A stretch of DNA of 64,000 nucleotides, from contig JAJFFH010000027.1 in assembly GCA_021776735.1 (NCBI GenBank), positions 186,001 through 250,000 on the forward strand, read 5' to 3'. A program made the translations under genes and the position numbers. This stretch comes from Planctomycetota bacterium (lineage in GTDB: Bacteria > Planctomycetota > PLA2). Below the pieces are notes generated by a model that did no database searches, was not told the origin of the DNA, and saw only the letters and a list, made by a program, of their open reading frames with translations. Shown piece by piece: positions 1 through 8,421 of this stretch; position 1 is the first letter of the stretch; each line of letters starts with the position of its first letter.

Positions 1-43
1 AGTCGCGGCGGTCCGCTTCCGCTTCCGCTTCGCTGCTGCTCAT
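1..43 (-). CDS. N-terminus of an unidentified protein, cut by the left window edge
   Basis: An ATG at 43 reads leftward as MSSSEAEAEADRRD before the window ends. A clear AGGAG ribosome binding site lies at 53-57, nine bases upstream and overlapping the stop codon of the porin gene upstream. The short spacing and shared strand suggest the two are co-transcribed and translationally coupled. Too little is visible to name a function; the start is polar, with no signal peptide. Confidence 0.5.
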   Translation of the reverse strand, partial: MSSSEAEAEADRRD

Positions 44-55
44 GGGGTGGTGCTC

Positions 56-1447
56 CTAGAACTTCACGCGGCCCTGGAGATAGATTGCGTGGGTTGTCGG
101 GTCGTCACCGGTGTTGTCCACGAAATCACCCGGCAGGAACAGAGCATACTGAATCAGGAAAGACAGCTTCTTGTTCGGCTTGATGATGACCGAGAAGTCG
201 ATCTCGTTGCCCAGTTCTTCGCCGACGCCCGGCGCACCGGTCCGGATCACGCCGCCGCCGGCGTGGATCCACGGTCCCGCTTCTTCCGCCACGCGAAAGT
301 GGTGGAGCTCAAGCAGCAGGGTAACGCGTACGGACGGCGATGCCTTCACGGTCGCGGCGATGTCGAGGATGTTGCCCCAACCGATCACGTCCGCGCGCCC
401 GTAGTGCAGGTGGTTGGTCGGATACAGGGTCTGGAACGTCTCCTGATCCCCGTTGGCGGGGCTGTCGTCGCCCGAGGCATAGGCCACCAGCAGTCCGACC
501 CGCGGCTTGCCGGCAGCGTCTTCGAAGGTGAAGCCCCCGCCCGCGGCGAACGCGAACGCCGACAGATCGTCGCCGTTGACGTCGCCGCTCTGGAATGCGA
601 CTTCGAGCGTGTAGTCCCAGGTGCCGCGCTTGTCGTGGATGCGGAAGCCCAGGGTCGCAAAGCGCGTATCGTCGGTGCTCAGTTCGCCCGCCCGCGCCAT
701 GTCGTCGGAAAACAGGAGTACATAAGCTTCGAACCAGTCGCGACCGCCGTACAGGCCCGCGAACCACTGGTCGTCGTCGGGCGTGACGGTTTCGCGCACG
801 CGGACGACAAACGCGTCGATCCACCAGTCTTCAGGATGGTACATCGCGCGCAGCCCGTCATACGTGCGTCCCTGATCGAACCACTCAAGGTGCCCGATCA
901 GGCGCTGATCGCCGTAGGCCATGACGAAGCGGCCCGCCTCGATCGTGAGCGGTGCGCCGCCGACGTTCTTGAAGATCATCATGGCGCGCTTGAGATCGAC
1001 GCCCTCGGAGTCCCCGATGGTCGAGCCCTCGTCGCCCCAAAGACGGATGTCCTGGAACTCGATGACCACGCCGAGGTTCTCAAGCACGTCGATGTCGAAC
1101 CGCAAGCGGGTACGCATGCGCGTGAACTCGACGCTTCGCGCTCCGGCGGGATCGCCGGGACTGTAGACCCGGTCCAGGATCTCTTCGCGGATCCGAATCT
1201 CGCCCGAGAGACGGACGGCGAGGCCCCCGGGCAGCAGGTCGGTCGATCCCTCCGCGCCCTTGGCGGCGTTCTGGCCGAGATATCCCTCGATATCCTCGGC
1301 CAGCGTGGTGGTTTCGAGTTGTCGCACGCGGCGCTCGAGTGCCGCGTTGCGTTTCTCGAGCCGCTCAAGCGACGACGCAACGTCGTCGGCGCGCGCGAGA
1401 CCCGTTGCACACACGATACCTAAGAGACAGCAGGTGATTTGCTTCAC
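56..1447 (-). CDS. Outer-membrane beta-barrel protein (alginate-export/porin-like)
   Basis: 463 aa. The chosen start is GTG at 1447, with a strong GGAGG six bases upstream; an ATG nine codons further out has no such site. Residues 1-20 form a signal peptide ending ARA. Residues about 25-48 are a coiled coil (SLERLEKRNAALERRVRQLE), as in trimeric or periplasm-spanning porins. The rest alternates short amphipathic strands with Gly/Asp-rich turns and ends in RVKF; a terminal Phe is typical of beta-barrel proteins. The repeated pattern of paired strands (RIREEI, TRLRFDIDV, VVIEFQDIRLWG) resembles the alginate-export barrel family. Substrate is unknown. A near copy of the window's dispersed motif (330-343) lies antisense within it. 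Confidence 0.7.
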   Translation of the reverse strand: MKQITCCLLGIVCATGLARADDVASSLERLEKRNAALERRVRQLETTTLAEDIEGYLGQNAAKGAEGSTDLLPGGLAVRLSGEIRIREEILDRVYSPGDPAGARSVEFTRMRTRLRFDIDVLENLGVVIEFQDIRLWGDEGSTIGDSEGVDLKRAMMIFKNVGGAPLTIEAGRFVMAYGDQRLIGHLEWFDQGRTYDGLRAMYHPEDWWIDAFVVRVRETVTPDDDQWFAGLYGGRDWFEAYVLLFSDDMARAGELSTDDTRFATLGFRIHDKRGTWDYTLEVAFQSGDVNGDDLSAFAFAAGGGFTFEDAAGKPRVGLLVAYASGDDSPANGDQETFQTLYPTNHLHYGRADVIGWGNILDIAATVKASPSVRVTLLLELHHFRVAEEAGPWIHAGGGVIRTGAPGVGEELGNEIDFSVIIKPNKKLSFLIQYALFLPGDFVDNTGDDPTTHAIYLQGRVKF

Positions 1448-1528
1448 GAATTCCTCCGTACGGGGCGCTTGCAACTCCGGTTCCGCGCGCTCCGATGTGG
1501 TTTCGGGAGTAAATCCCGCAAACTTCGG

Positions 1529-3025
1529 CTAGCGCGCGCGGAATCCTTCGCGGCGATCGATCGGCGGACACCTAACGAATGTCCGGTCGGTGGCCGCGAC
1601 CCACGCCGCAATGAGATCGAGTGTCAACTCCGCGGATCCGGCGCCATCGTGGACGAACTCGGGATCGCGGGGGGGCTCGAAGCGGTCGCGGGCCACCTTG
1701 TAGTAGTCCCAGCCGGCGTCGCTCGGATCGTGGCCGCGCCGTGCACGGCTCTCGATGCGGGCGCGCACGATCTCCTCGTCGCAGGTCACGAGGACCACGG
1801 CCGTATACGGCGCGATGTCGGCGAAGGCGCGGCGGTGTACTTCCCGCCCGAACGTGGCGTCGATGATGACGTGGCGACCGGCAGCCAAGCCCGCGGCGGC
1901 GCGGTCGTGGAGCGCGGCGTACGTTCCTCTCGTCGCATCCGGGGAGTAGATGCCTTCGTCGGTGCTGTCGGGGCCACCGGCGGTGCGGGCCAGGGGATCG
2001 AGGTTGAAGAGTTCCTTGCGGACGGCATCGCTGCGCAGAACTTGGGCATCCAGCGTGCGCGCGAGAGTTCGGGCCAGCGTGCTCTTTCCCGTGCCGGGAA
2101 GCCCGGAGAGCAGGATCGCCGTGGGGGCCGCGCCGGTGACCAGCGCGCGCCGGAAGTACGCCCGGGCTTCCGGATCGTCCGGATCGCGCTCGGCCGCCAC
2201 GAACCCGCGCACACACGCCCGATGGCGTTCATAAAACGGCAAGAGCGTGGCCAACTCCTGATCGCGGGCCCCGTCCGTGTAGCGCGCCACGAAGGCGCGG
2301 GCGAGATCGCCGTGGCCGCCGCGGCGCAGATCCATCGAGAGGAACGCGACTTCGGCCGCGACATCGCCGCCGCGCAGATCGGCGTTGAATTCGATGCAGT
2401 CGTACAGCACGACCCGGCCATCGGCGGGGAGGCAGATGTTGCGCGCGTGCAGATCGCCGTGCCCGTCGCGGATGCGGCCCTCATCGGCGCGGCGGCGAAA
2501 CAGCGTCGCGTGCCGTTCAAGGTCGTGCTGCACCGCGTCGCGCAGGATCGCGTGCCAATCCGCCGGGAGAAACGGACGGCTGTCTCTCAGGTTGCCCTCG
2601 ACGATGGTCCGAATCTGTTCGGGCGATCCGAGATCGACCCTGGGCGCCCGCGCATGAAACGCGGCGAGGACATCCGCGATGCGCTCGACATCGGCCGCCC
2701 GAACCTGGTCGGCGCCGAGCAGGCAGTCCAGCATCCGGTCGGCAGGGAGCCGTTCCATTTCGATCGCGTACTCGACCGGCGCGCCGTTTCCGTCGATCCG
2801 ACCGTCGTCCGTGAGCACGGCGACACGACGGTAAACCTCAGGCGCGAGTCGGCGGTTGAGGCGTACCTCTTCGAAGCACAGCGCCTTGCGCCGCGCGAGC
2901 GTGGAATAGTCGAGAAACGGAAACTTCACCGGCCGTTTGATCTTGTAGGCCCGGTCGCCGGTCAAAAAGACCCAGTGCGTATAGGTCTCGATGGGCCCGC
3001 TCTCAAAAAACGCCCGGATCTGCAC
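1529..3025 (-). CDS. Aminoglycoside phosphotransferase-like / P-loop ATPase fusion
   Basis: 498 aa with two domains. The N-terminal half is a phosphotransferase-like kinase fold: HGDLHARNIC near residue 185 matches the catalytic loop, followed by YDCIEFN with the metal-binding acidic residues. The C-terminal part is a small P-loop kinase, with SGLPGTGKST near residue 310. This order matches the family annotated as bifunctional aminoglycoside phosphotransferase/ATP-binding protein; the physiological substrate of that family is unknown, and resistance should not be inferred. It starts with GTG overlapping the TAG stop of the DUF983 gene (TAGTG), so the two are probably translationally coupled. 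Confidence 0.75.
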   Translation of the reverse strand: MQIRAFFESGPIETYTHWVFLTGDRAYKIKRPVKFPFLDYSTLARRKALCFEEVRLNRRLAPEVYRRVAVLTDDGRIDGNGAPVEYAIEMERLPADRMLDCLLGADQVRAADVERIADVLAAFHARAPRVDLGSPEQIRTIVEGNLRDSRPFLPADWHAILRDAVQHDLERHATLFRRRADEGRIRDGHGDLHARNICLPADGRVVLYDCIEFNADLRGGDVAAEVAFLSMDLRRGGHGDLARAFVARYTDGARDQELATLLPFYERHRACVRGFVAAERDPDDPEARAYFRRALVTGAAPTAILLSGLPGTGKSTLARTLARTLDAQVLRSDAVRKELFNLDPLARTAGGPDSTDEGIYSPDATRGTYAALHDRAAAGLAAGRHVIIDATFGREVHRRAFADIAPYTAVVLVTCDEEIVRARIESRARRGHDPSDAGWDYYKVARDRFEPPRDPEFVHDGAGSAELTLDLIAAWVAATDRTFVRCPPIDRREGFRAR

Positions 3026-3477
3026 TACCGGTTCACCTCGGGGGCGTCTTCCGGTCCAACGGGCGTATCGATCTGCGGATCCCGCTCAAAGGCACTGCGG
3101 TCGTAGCGCGGGGTCTCGGCCTCCCCGGTCGCCACATCCGTGAGATAATCGATCGCGACCCAGAGGGCCCGGGCAAACGGGAGCGCCAACAGCGAAAAGA
3201 CGGCGATGATCGGCAGGGCGATCACGAGGCTGGTCCACGGGGTCCAATCGGTACAGAGCCAGACGAAAAAAAACATACCGGCCGCAAAGATCTGGCTGGC
3301 GATCGCGATCAGGTACATCGCCCCCGTGACGGTCCCGTGTTCTCGTTCGATAATCCAGCCACACGCCGGGCAGCACTTGCGCAGCCGCTGGAATCCGCAG
3401 AAGAGCGAACCGTCGCCGCAGGCGGGACAGCGGCGGCGCAGGGCGCGCTTGAGCGAAACACCGAACGAAGGCCTCAC
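3025..3477 (-). CDS. DUF983 family membrane protein
   Basis: 150 aa. An N-terminal zinc-ribbon-like segment carries cysteines at 17, 20, 35/36 and 39 (CPACG and CCPACG), followed by two hydrophobic helices at about 54-72 and 80-102 and a polar tail. This arrangement is that of DUF983 proteins, whose role is unknown. The likely start is GTG at 3477; there is no obvious Shine-Dalgarno sequence. It is divergent from the CvpA gene, with about 78 bases between them for both promoters. The stop overlaps the start of the downstream kinase fusion. Confidence 0.7.
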   Translation of the reverse strand: MRPSFGVSLKRALRRRCPACGDGSLFCGFQRLRKCCPACGWIIEREHGTVTGAMYLIAIASQIFAAGMFFFVWLCTDWTPWTSLVIALPIIAVFSLLALPFARALWVAIDYLTDVATGEAETPRYDRSAFERDPQIDTPVGPEDAPEVNR

Positions 3478-3555
3478 TACAGCATTTTAGTTTCCGCCCC
3501 CCCGAACGCCGATAGAATGGACGAGTCGTAGTTTGTCGGCGTCGCGCTGGCCCAC

Positions 3556-4122
3556 ATGCTTTCAGTCGTAGATGCGCTCGTGCTCGGCACGGTCCTGATC
3601 GGGGTCGTCGTCGGGATGATGCGGGGCTTTTTGTCCCAAGCCACCGGTTTGCTCGGACTGTTCGGCGGACTCTGGCTCGCGGCCCGCTTCCACGCCCCCG
3701 TGCGCCGCGCGGCTCTCGACCCGTGGGCGGTGACGAACCACAACGGAGAGATCGCCTTCGTCGGCATCCTGGTCCTGACCGTCGTGGGCGCAGCCGTCGC
3801 GGGCGTCGTGGCCCGAAAGGCCGTCGCCGCACTCAACCTGGACACGTACGATCGCCTGGCGGGCGGCGCGTTCGGGATGCTGAAGACCGGCCTCTTGTGC
3901 GGCGCCATCCTCCTCGGCATCGTCTACATCGCCCCCAAGGAGGGCGGGATCGAGGATGCCATCGGGCGGAGCCGCGTCGGGCCCGTCCTGTGGAAGACCA
4001 TGGACACGGCGGCAACCGTCCTGCCGGGCCGCGTCCGCAAGCCGACCCGCCGCTTCCTGCGCAACCACGCGCTCCCCGAAGCCAAGTCCGGCGAGTCCAA
4101 GGCCTCCGCGAACGCGGACTAG
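3556..4122 (+). CDS. CvpA family membrane protein
   Basis: 188 aa. Four hydrophobic helices are visible (about 5-23, 26-45, 65-85 and 115-133), with the family's typical N-terminus in which a hydrophobic first helix leads to a GMMRGFLSQ loop (compare G.xRG in CvpA). CvpA proteins are small inner-membrane proteins linked to colicin V production and envelope homeostasis. The C-terminus is a polar, Lys/Ser-rich tail. Downstream lies an exact copy of the dispersed motif at 4134-4147. Confidence 0.75.
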   Translation: MLSVVDALVLGTVLIGVVVGMMRGFLSQATGLLGLFGGLWLAARFHAPVRRAALDPWAVTNHNGEIAFVGILVLTVVGAAVAGVVARKAVAALNLDTYDRLAGGAFGMLKTGLLCGAILLGIVYIAPKEGGIEDAIGRSRVGPVLWKTMDTAATVLPGRVRKPTRRFLRNHALPEAKSGESKASANAD

Positions 4123-4133
4123 CGCGCTCTGAG

Positions 4134-4147
4134 ACATCGCCGTCCGT
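4134..4147 (-). repeat. Dispersed motif copy (exact 14-mer ACGGACGGCGATGT)
   Basis: Intergenic copy between the CvpA and LemA genes. With the flanking AGC it fits the 19-bp form AGCNNACGGACGGCGATGT (4134-4152). Confidence 0.8.
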
Positions 4148-4276
4148 CCGCTTCCCCGGCCTCGGTTCTCGGTGCGTCGACGACAGACCATGAATCAAAG
4201 CGAATAGGGGGGCGGGGCACTCGGTATCATGTCGCGGTGCGGGAGCGGTACGCTCACGCCCAGTTAGGAGACATGC

Positions 4277-4852
4277 ATGCTTGCCTACGTCGGTTGGGTC
4301 ATCCTCGGCCTCGTTGTCTTGATTGTTTTCTGGTTCGTCGGTCTGTACAACGGCCTCGTCCGGACCAAGAACATCGCGAAGGAAGCCTGGGCGCAGATCG
4401 ACGTGCAGCTCAAGCGCCGCCACGACCTGATTCCGAATCTGGTCGAGACCGCCAAGGGCTACATGAAGCACGAGAAGGAGACGCTCGAGGCGGTGATCAA
4501 GGCCCGTCAAACGGCCGTCAACGTCACGGTTGATCCGAACGCCGGTCCGGCCCAGGTGGCGCAGGCCGAGGGCGCGCTGGGGCAGGTCATGAAGCAGTTC
4601 ATGATGCTGACCGAGAACTATCCGGATCTAAAGGCCAACGAGAACATGCTCGCCCTGCAGGAGGAGCTGACCGGCACGGAGAACCGGATCGCGTTCTCGC
4701 GCCAGCACTACAACGATGCCGTGCGGGTCTACAACACCAAGCGCGAGAGCATTCCGACCAACATCGTCGCGGGCTTCGGCGACTTCCCGGCAATGGAGTT
4801 CTTCGAGATCGAGGATGAGCGGGAGCGGCAAGCTCCGTCCGTCAAGTTCTGA
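4277..4852 (+). CDS. lemA: LemA family protein
   Basis: 191 aa. One N-terminal transmembrane helix (about residues 4-22, N-out) is followed by the diagnostic LemA segment: YNGLVRTKNIAKEAWAQIDV, then LKRRHDLIPNLVETAKGY and a long helical bundle ending in FFEIEDERE. Length matches the family (about 185-200 aa). LemA proteins are membrane-anchored and often neighbour M48 proteases or TPM-domain proteins; the only M48 gene here is 20 kb away. AGGAG precedes the ATG at 4277 by six bases. Biochemical role is not established. Confidence 0.9.
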   Translation: MLAYVGWVILGLVVLIVFWFVGLYNGLVRTKNIAKEAWAQIDVQLKRRHDLIPNLVETAKGYMKHEKETLEAVIKARQTAVNVTVDPNAGPAQVAQAEGALGQVMKQFMMLTENYPDLKANENMLALQEELTGTENRIAFSRQHYNDAVRVYNTKRESIPTNIVAGFGDFPAMEFFEIEDERERQAPSVKF

Positions 4853-5014
4853 GGAACGGTTTCCGGCGGGTGCGCTCGTCCGGGTGTGGGGATCTCGGGC
4901 CGGAGACGGTTCGCTGGCCGCGGCGTGCGGACGTCCTTGGCCGTACGACTGCGGTTGCGTTTGGACGAATGAGGCTCCCGGCGTCGTCTGTTTGTTGGGG
5001 TTAGGCTGACCGTC

Positions 5015-7636
5015 GTGGCATCCCTGCTTCTGCTTCTTTGTTTTGCTGCGCCCGAGATTCGCGTGCGCGTGGACGGGGCAGCGACTGAGGTCGTTGCCTG
5101 GCGGGATCGGGTGGAGGTCGGCCGGGCAGCGGTCCAGGACGGGGTGGCCGTGCTTGCGTTGCCCGCCGGTGAGTACTCGCTCATGGCGCGCAGTGCGGCG
5201 ACGGCTAGCGATGTCGTTCATGGGGTCCGCTCTGTCGAGGATGGGGCGGAGGGCGCCGGAGGCAAAAAAGGGGGCGGTGGTGCGGCGCAGGCGCAGGTGT
5301 TCGACGTGGTTCTCAAGACTCGCGCGGCGCGCCGCCTGAAGGTAAAGACCGAGCCCGGGGCGCGCCTGTTTTGGCAAGGTGTTTCGCTCCCGGTCGAGAC
5401 TAGCCTGCCCGTCGGCCTGCATGCGATCGTGATTGGCCACCCGCAGCGTGTCTCGAGTGCGCGGCGGCTCGTGCGGCTGGCCGCGATGGCGGATACCGGG
5501 GAACCTGTCGAACTCGAGATGCCCTTGGAGCGCGGTCTGCTCGTGACGGGGCGCGTGTGGGCCAAGGCAGCACGGTCCACGGTTGTCCCGCACGGTCGGA
5601 CGCCGCTGGCGGGAGCGCGGGTCGAGGTGTTTGCGGATGGACTCGCCCGTGATCGCGTCGCGACGACCGATGCCGCAGGACGTTTTGGGCTCACCGGCTT
5701 TCGCGGGAGGGTCGTGTCGCTCGCGGTGCGTGCGCCGGGCTACGCCGAGCGAATCGTGCGCGCCACGTTCTACCCCGGCGAGGAGCGCGCACGGGTCGAT
5801 GTGGTCTTGCGGTCGGGGTCGGCGGTGCGCGTGCGCGCGGACACGAAGGCGCGGTTTTTGCTCTTGCCCGCATGGCTGGATGCGGCGCTGGGCGACCGGC
5901 GCGTGCGGCCGAACAGCGCGCCGCAGGACGTGACCGGGACCACGGCGGCCTTTTCCTCGCTGCGACCGGGTCTGCGTTATCGGGTCTTTGCGAGTGCTCC
6001 CGGACACCGCCCCGTGCGCGGTCCCGAGTTCGTGGCCCAGAACGCCGGCGAGACGGTATCCCTAAAACGCCTGCAGCTACCGGCTGGTGCAACGGTGCGG
6101 GGCAGGGCGGGAGGGGCCGGGCGCACCGCCGTGTGTCGCAGCGAGTTTGGTGTCCAACGCTGTCGTACGGACCGCCTGGGTCGGTTCCGATTCGTGGGAC
6201 TCGATGCCGGCCGGCACAACCTGTTTGTGCTCGATCATGATGAGCGGCCGCAGGAGGTTGTTCTCGTGGCGGGGCGCACTTTGGTGCGCAACCTTGCGGG
6301 GTCGGGTCCCGCCGTCGCTCCTGACGGAGCTATGGCGGACAAGTCGGGGTCGGGGTCGGGGTCGGGCAAGCCGGCGGAGATATCCGGTATCGTGTTCTTG
6401 GCGGACGGCAAGCCTGCGGCCGGGGTTGTTGTTTCGACGGCAGGTCTCACGGTCGTTACGGACGAAGCCGGGCGTTTCTCGCTGGCGCCGCTTCCGCGTG
6501 GCCGCCGCCGGTTTACGGTCGCTGCGCGGCCCGGCTCCGATTGCCGCGCGCTGGCTGCGGACCCGCATCTACCGCTTCGCGAAAAAAAGGTCCGTCCGGG
6601 GCCCGGACTGCGTCTGCGGCTCGCCCGAGCGGGCGTGCTGCGGATGGTGTTTGCGACCGGCGGTCGACCGCTTGCCCGTGCGCGCGTGCAACTCGCCGGC
6701 GCGAGCGGACTGCGGCTTGTCCGCGTGCTGCCCCGCGGCGCGAAGGGCCTCGTGGTGCACGACCTCCCGGTCGGTCCGTACACGGTGAACGTCGTCGCTC
6801 CGGGCCTGTTGGGCGTTCGTGAGGCGGTCGTCCAGGCGCGCCCCCGCGCCCCCCAACCAAACATCAAAACGCCCCCAACTCCGGACACGGTCACGGTCTT
6901 GCCCGGCCGCACGGCGGCGGGCCGGGTCATCCTGCGCCGGGCGGTGGCCCAGCCGGGGGCCGCGCCCCAAATGATCGATACCGCGCCGGAGCGGGGCCGG
7001 GTCGTGTTGCTCGATCCGCGGCCCGAGCGTGTGTTTGCCTACACCCCGATCGAAGGAACGGACGGCGATTTCCTGCTGGAAGGCCTGCCGCCCCGGCCTG
7101 TTGTTCTGGGAGTCGCCTGTCCAGGCCGGCCGATCGCCTGGCTCGCCGTGGACTTGAGTCAGGGGGACGCGGAGGGGATCGAAATCGTCTTGAAGGAAGG
7201 CGTCGAGCTCGCCGTGCGGGTGCTGGGAGAGAATGACGTGTCCCTGCCGGACGCGACGGTTCGTTTTGTGACCGAGCACGGGCTCGACGTGCGGGATCTG
7301 TTCGCTTGGGTGCGGCTCTCCGGCTATCTGGCGGCGGACGACGATATCGAGCCCTGGTCGCGGTTGGCGGTGCTTTCAAGGGCGGGCCGGTTCTGGCTCC
7401 CGGACGTGCATCCCGGTTCATACCACGCGGTCGTCCGTGCCGACGGTTATAAGCAGCTTCGCGTCGGAGTTCGGGCGCGGGACGCGCTGGCGCGAGGACA
7501 GACGGCGAACATGCCGGAGCTGCCCCGCGACTGGGCGAGCCCGATCCGGCTGACGCGTGATTTCGGGCCGGACCCGGACGAAGAAAACAGCGAGAAGATC
7601 AAAAAGAAGACGCCCGGGAAAAGCCGAAGGGATTGA
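5015..7636 (+). CDS. Secreted protein with carboxypeptidase-regulatory-like repeats
   Basis: 873 aa from GTG at 5015; residues 1-13 are a short hydrophobic signal-like segment. Several beta-sandwich repeats of the carboxypeptidase-regulatory type are visible: a pattern of 'GRV...G.PLAGARVEV...TDAAGRF.L.G...' at about 180-240 and 'ISGIV...GKPAAGVVV...TDEAGRFSLAPLPRG' at about 455-510, plus weaker ones. Gly/Ser linkers (around 85-95 and 445-455) separate the blocks. There is no catalytic motif; a surface or periplasmic binding/scaffold role is inferred. It has the same repeat type as the C-terminal part of the sigma-factor fusion at 13.7-16.9 kb. The sequence TDGDF at 7058 is a near copy of the dispersed motif. 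Confidence 0.7.
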   Translation: MASLLLLLCFAAPEIRVRVDGAATEVVAWRDRVEVGRAAVQDGVAVLALPAGEYSLMARSAATASDVVHGVRSVEDGAEGAGGKKGGGGAAQAQVFDVVLKTRAARRLKVKTEPGARLFWQGVSLPVETSLPVGLHAIVIGHPQRVSSARRLVRLAAMADTGEPVELEMPLERGLLVTGRVWAKAARSTVVPHGRTPLAGARVEVFADGLARDRVATTDAAGRFGLTGFRGRVVSLAVRAPGYAERIVRATFYPGEERARVDVVLRSGSAVRVRADTKARFLLLPAWLDAALGDRRVRPNSAPQDVTGTTAAFSSLRPGLRYRVFASAPGHRPVRGPEFVAQNAGETVSLKRLQLPAGATVRGRAGGAGRTAVCRSEFGVQRCRTDRLGRFRFVGLDAGRHNLFVLDHDERPQEVVLVAGRTLVRNLAGSGPAVAPDGAMADKSGSGSGSGKPAEISGIVFLADGKPAAGVVVSTAGLTVVTDEAGRFSLAPLPRGRRRFTVAARPGSDCRALAADPHLPLREKKVRPGPGLRLRLARAGVLRMVFATGGRPLARARVQLAGASGLRLVRVLPRGAKGLVVHDLPVGPYTVNVVAPGLLGVREAVVQARPRAPQPNIKTPPTPDTVTVLPGRTAAGRVILRRAVAQPGAAPQMIDTAPERGRVVLLDPRPERVFAYTPIEGTDGDFLLEGLPPRPVVLGVACPGRPIAWLAVDLSQGDAEGIEIVLKEGVELAVRVLGENDVSLPDATVRFVTEHGLDVRDLFAWVRLSGYLAADDDIEPWSRLAVLSRAGRFWLPDVHPGSYHAVVRADGYKQLRVGVRARDALARGQTANMPELPRDWASPIRLTRDFGPDPDEENSEKIKKKTPGKSRRD
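6343..6366 (+). repeat. Tandem GGGGTC hexamer repeat within a coding region
   Basis: About four copies of a 6-bp unit encode an SGSGSGSG linker between two beta-sandwich blocks of the secreted repeat protein. Such a tract could change length by slippage without breaking the frame. Confidence 0.7.
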
Positions 7637-7711
7637 CATTTGCCGCGGAACCTAAGAAGGTTTCGCGCGAGGCCAAGCCGCCGACGGGCGGCGCTATTCG
7701 GAGGTTACGAC

Positions 7712-7966
7712 GTGACTTACACAATCTGCGAGCCGTGCATCGGGGTCTGCGACAAGGCGTGCGTGGAAGAATGCCCTGTCGACTGCATCCAGCCGCGCGA
7801 CGGATACGACGAGGCGGAGGGCAAGCAGCTCTTCATCGATCCGGACACATGCATCGATTGCGGTGCCTGCGAGCCGGTTTGCCCGGTCAACGCCATCTTC
7901 CCGGAGGCGGACGTCCCCGAGGAGTGGGAGAAATACACGCAGATGAACGCCGATCATTTCGTCTAG
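7712..7966 (+). CDS. 7Fe-type ferredoxin (3Fe-4S / 4Fe-4S)
   Basis: 84 aa from GTG at 7712, chosen because GGAGG lies seven bases upstream; longer in-frame starts add an arginine-rich stretch unlike the family. The sequence has EPCIGVCDKACVEECPVDCI at the N-terminus and CIDCGACEPVCPVNAI in the middle, the two cluster-binding motifs of FdxA-like ferredoxins, and the usual acidic C-terminus. It is a small soluble electron carrier; its partner cannot be told. It follows the repeat protein by 75 bp on the same strand. Confidence 0.9.
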   Translation: MTYTICEPCIGVCDKACVEECPVDCIQPRDGYDEAEGKQLFIDPDTCIDCGACEPVCPVNAIFPEADVPEEWEKYTQMNADHFV

Positions 7967-8024
7967 TGGGCGGAGCCCGCTAGGCGAAGTGGCGTTATCT
8001 GCTCGCCTCAGGGTTTTCTGGCTC

Positions 8025-8040
8025 GCCAGCTGACGCTGGC
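8025..8040. repeat. Hairpin repeat GCCAGC-TGAC-GCTGGC
   Basis: Perfect six-base stem with a TGAC loop. The same 16 bases recur at 8099-8114. Confidence 0.8.
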
Positions 8041-8098
8041 GATGCCTCTTTATCGATCGGGCCAAGGACAGGACCGGATGCGCGTGCGCTGTCGGATT

Positions 8099-8114
8099 GC
8101 CAGCTGACGCTGGC
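8099..8114. repeat. Hairpin repeat GCCAGC-TGAC-GCTGGC, second copy
   Basis: Identical to 8025-8040, 58 bases away, in the same orientation. Confidence 0.8.
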
Positions 8115-8138
8115 GAAGCCTGTTCGTCGGAGGATTGG

Positions 8139-8168
8139 ACCACCCCGGGTCTCTGGAGTCGGGGTGGT
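8139..8168 (+). terminator. Candidate terminator hairpin
   Basis: Perfect nine-base stem ACCACCCCG/CGGGGTGGT with a 12-base loop, followed by TCCTTCGTTT. It lies 173 bases after the ferredoxin stop. The weak T-run makes termination only probable. Confidence 0.45.
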
Positions 8169-8244
8169 TCCTTCGTTTCGACGTGTCGCGGGACGCTCGT
8201 TGAAGCCAAAAAACACTGCGCCCCGCTCGACCCCGGTTCACCGC

Positions 8245-8263
8245 TTCGCGGTTCCTCCGCGAA
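8245..8263 (-). repeat. Hairpin repeat with AGGAA loop, copy 1
   Basis: Stem TTCGCGG/CCGCGAA around TTCCT (AGGAA on the minus strand). Related hairpins occur at 10005-10031 and 32498-32524. Confidence 0.7.
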
Positions 8264-8362
8264 ACGGGTAGGCCGCCCGCCCGCGAGGCATCAACGCCGT
8301 GAGCCGTTGAGCCGAGTTTGTCCGTCGCGCGAATCTGTCCTTGGTCCGTCCGAACCAGAGGC

Positions 8363-8384
8363 CTCAACGGCGTGAGCCGTTGAG
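8363..8384. repeat. Hairpin repeat CTCAACGGC-GTGA-GCCGTTGAG
   Basis: Perfect nine-base stem. A nearly identical element with a TGAC loop is at 9959-9980, on the other side of purF, and a degenerate copy is at 8291-8310. Confidence 0.8.
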
Positions 8385-8421
8385 CAGATATCATTGAACC
8401 GGTTGACCCCGGCTCACCGGC

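Larger units (their letters stand above)
7967..8421. other. 455-bp intergenic region rich in short hairpins
   Basis: No credible gene lies between the ferredoxin and purF, which converge here. The region holds five or more separate inverted repeats: two identical GCCAGC-TGAC-GCTGGC hairpins (8025-8040, 8099-8114), a strong 9-bp stem at 8139-8168, a TTCGCGG/CCGCGAA stem (8245-8263), and two CAACGGC-type stems (8291-8310, 8363-8384). Some may end transcription from either side; the repetition of the same stems elsewhere suggests dispersed elements. Confidence 0.7.
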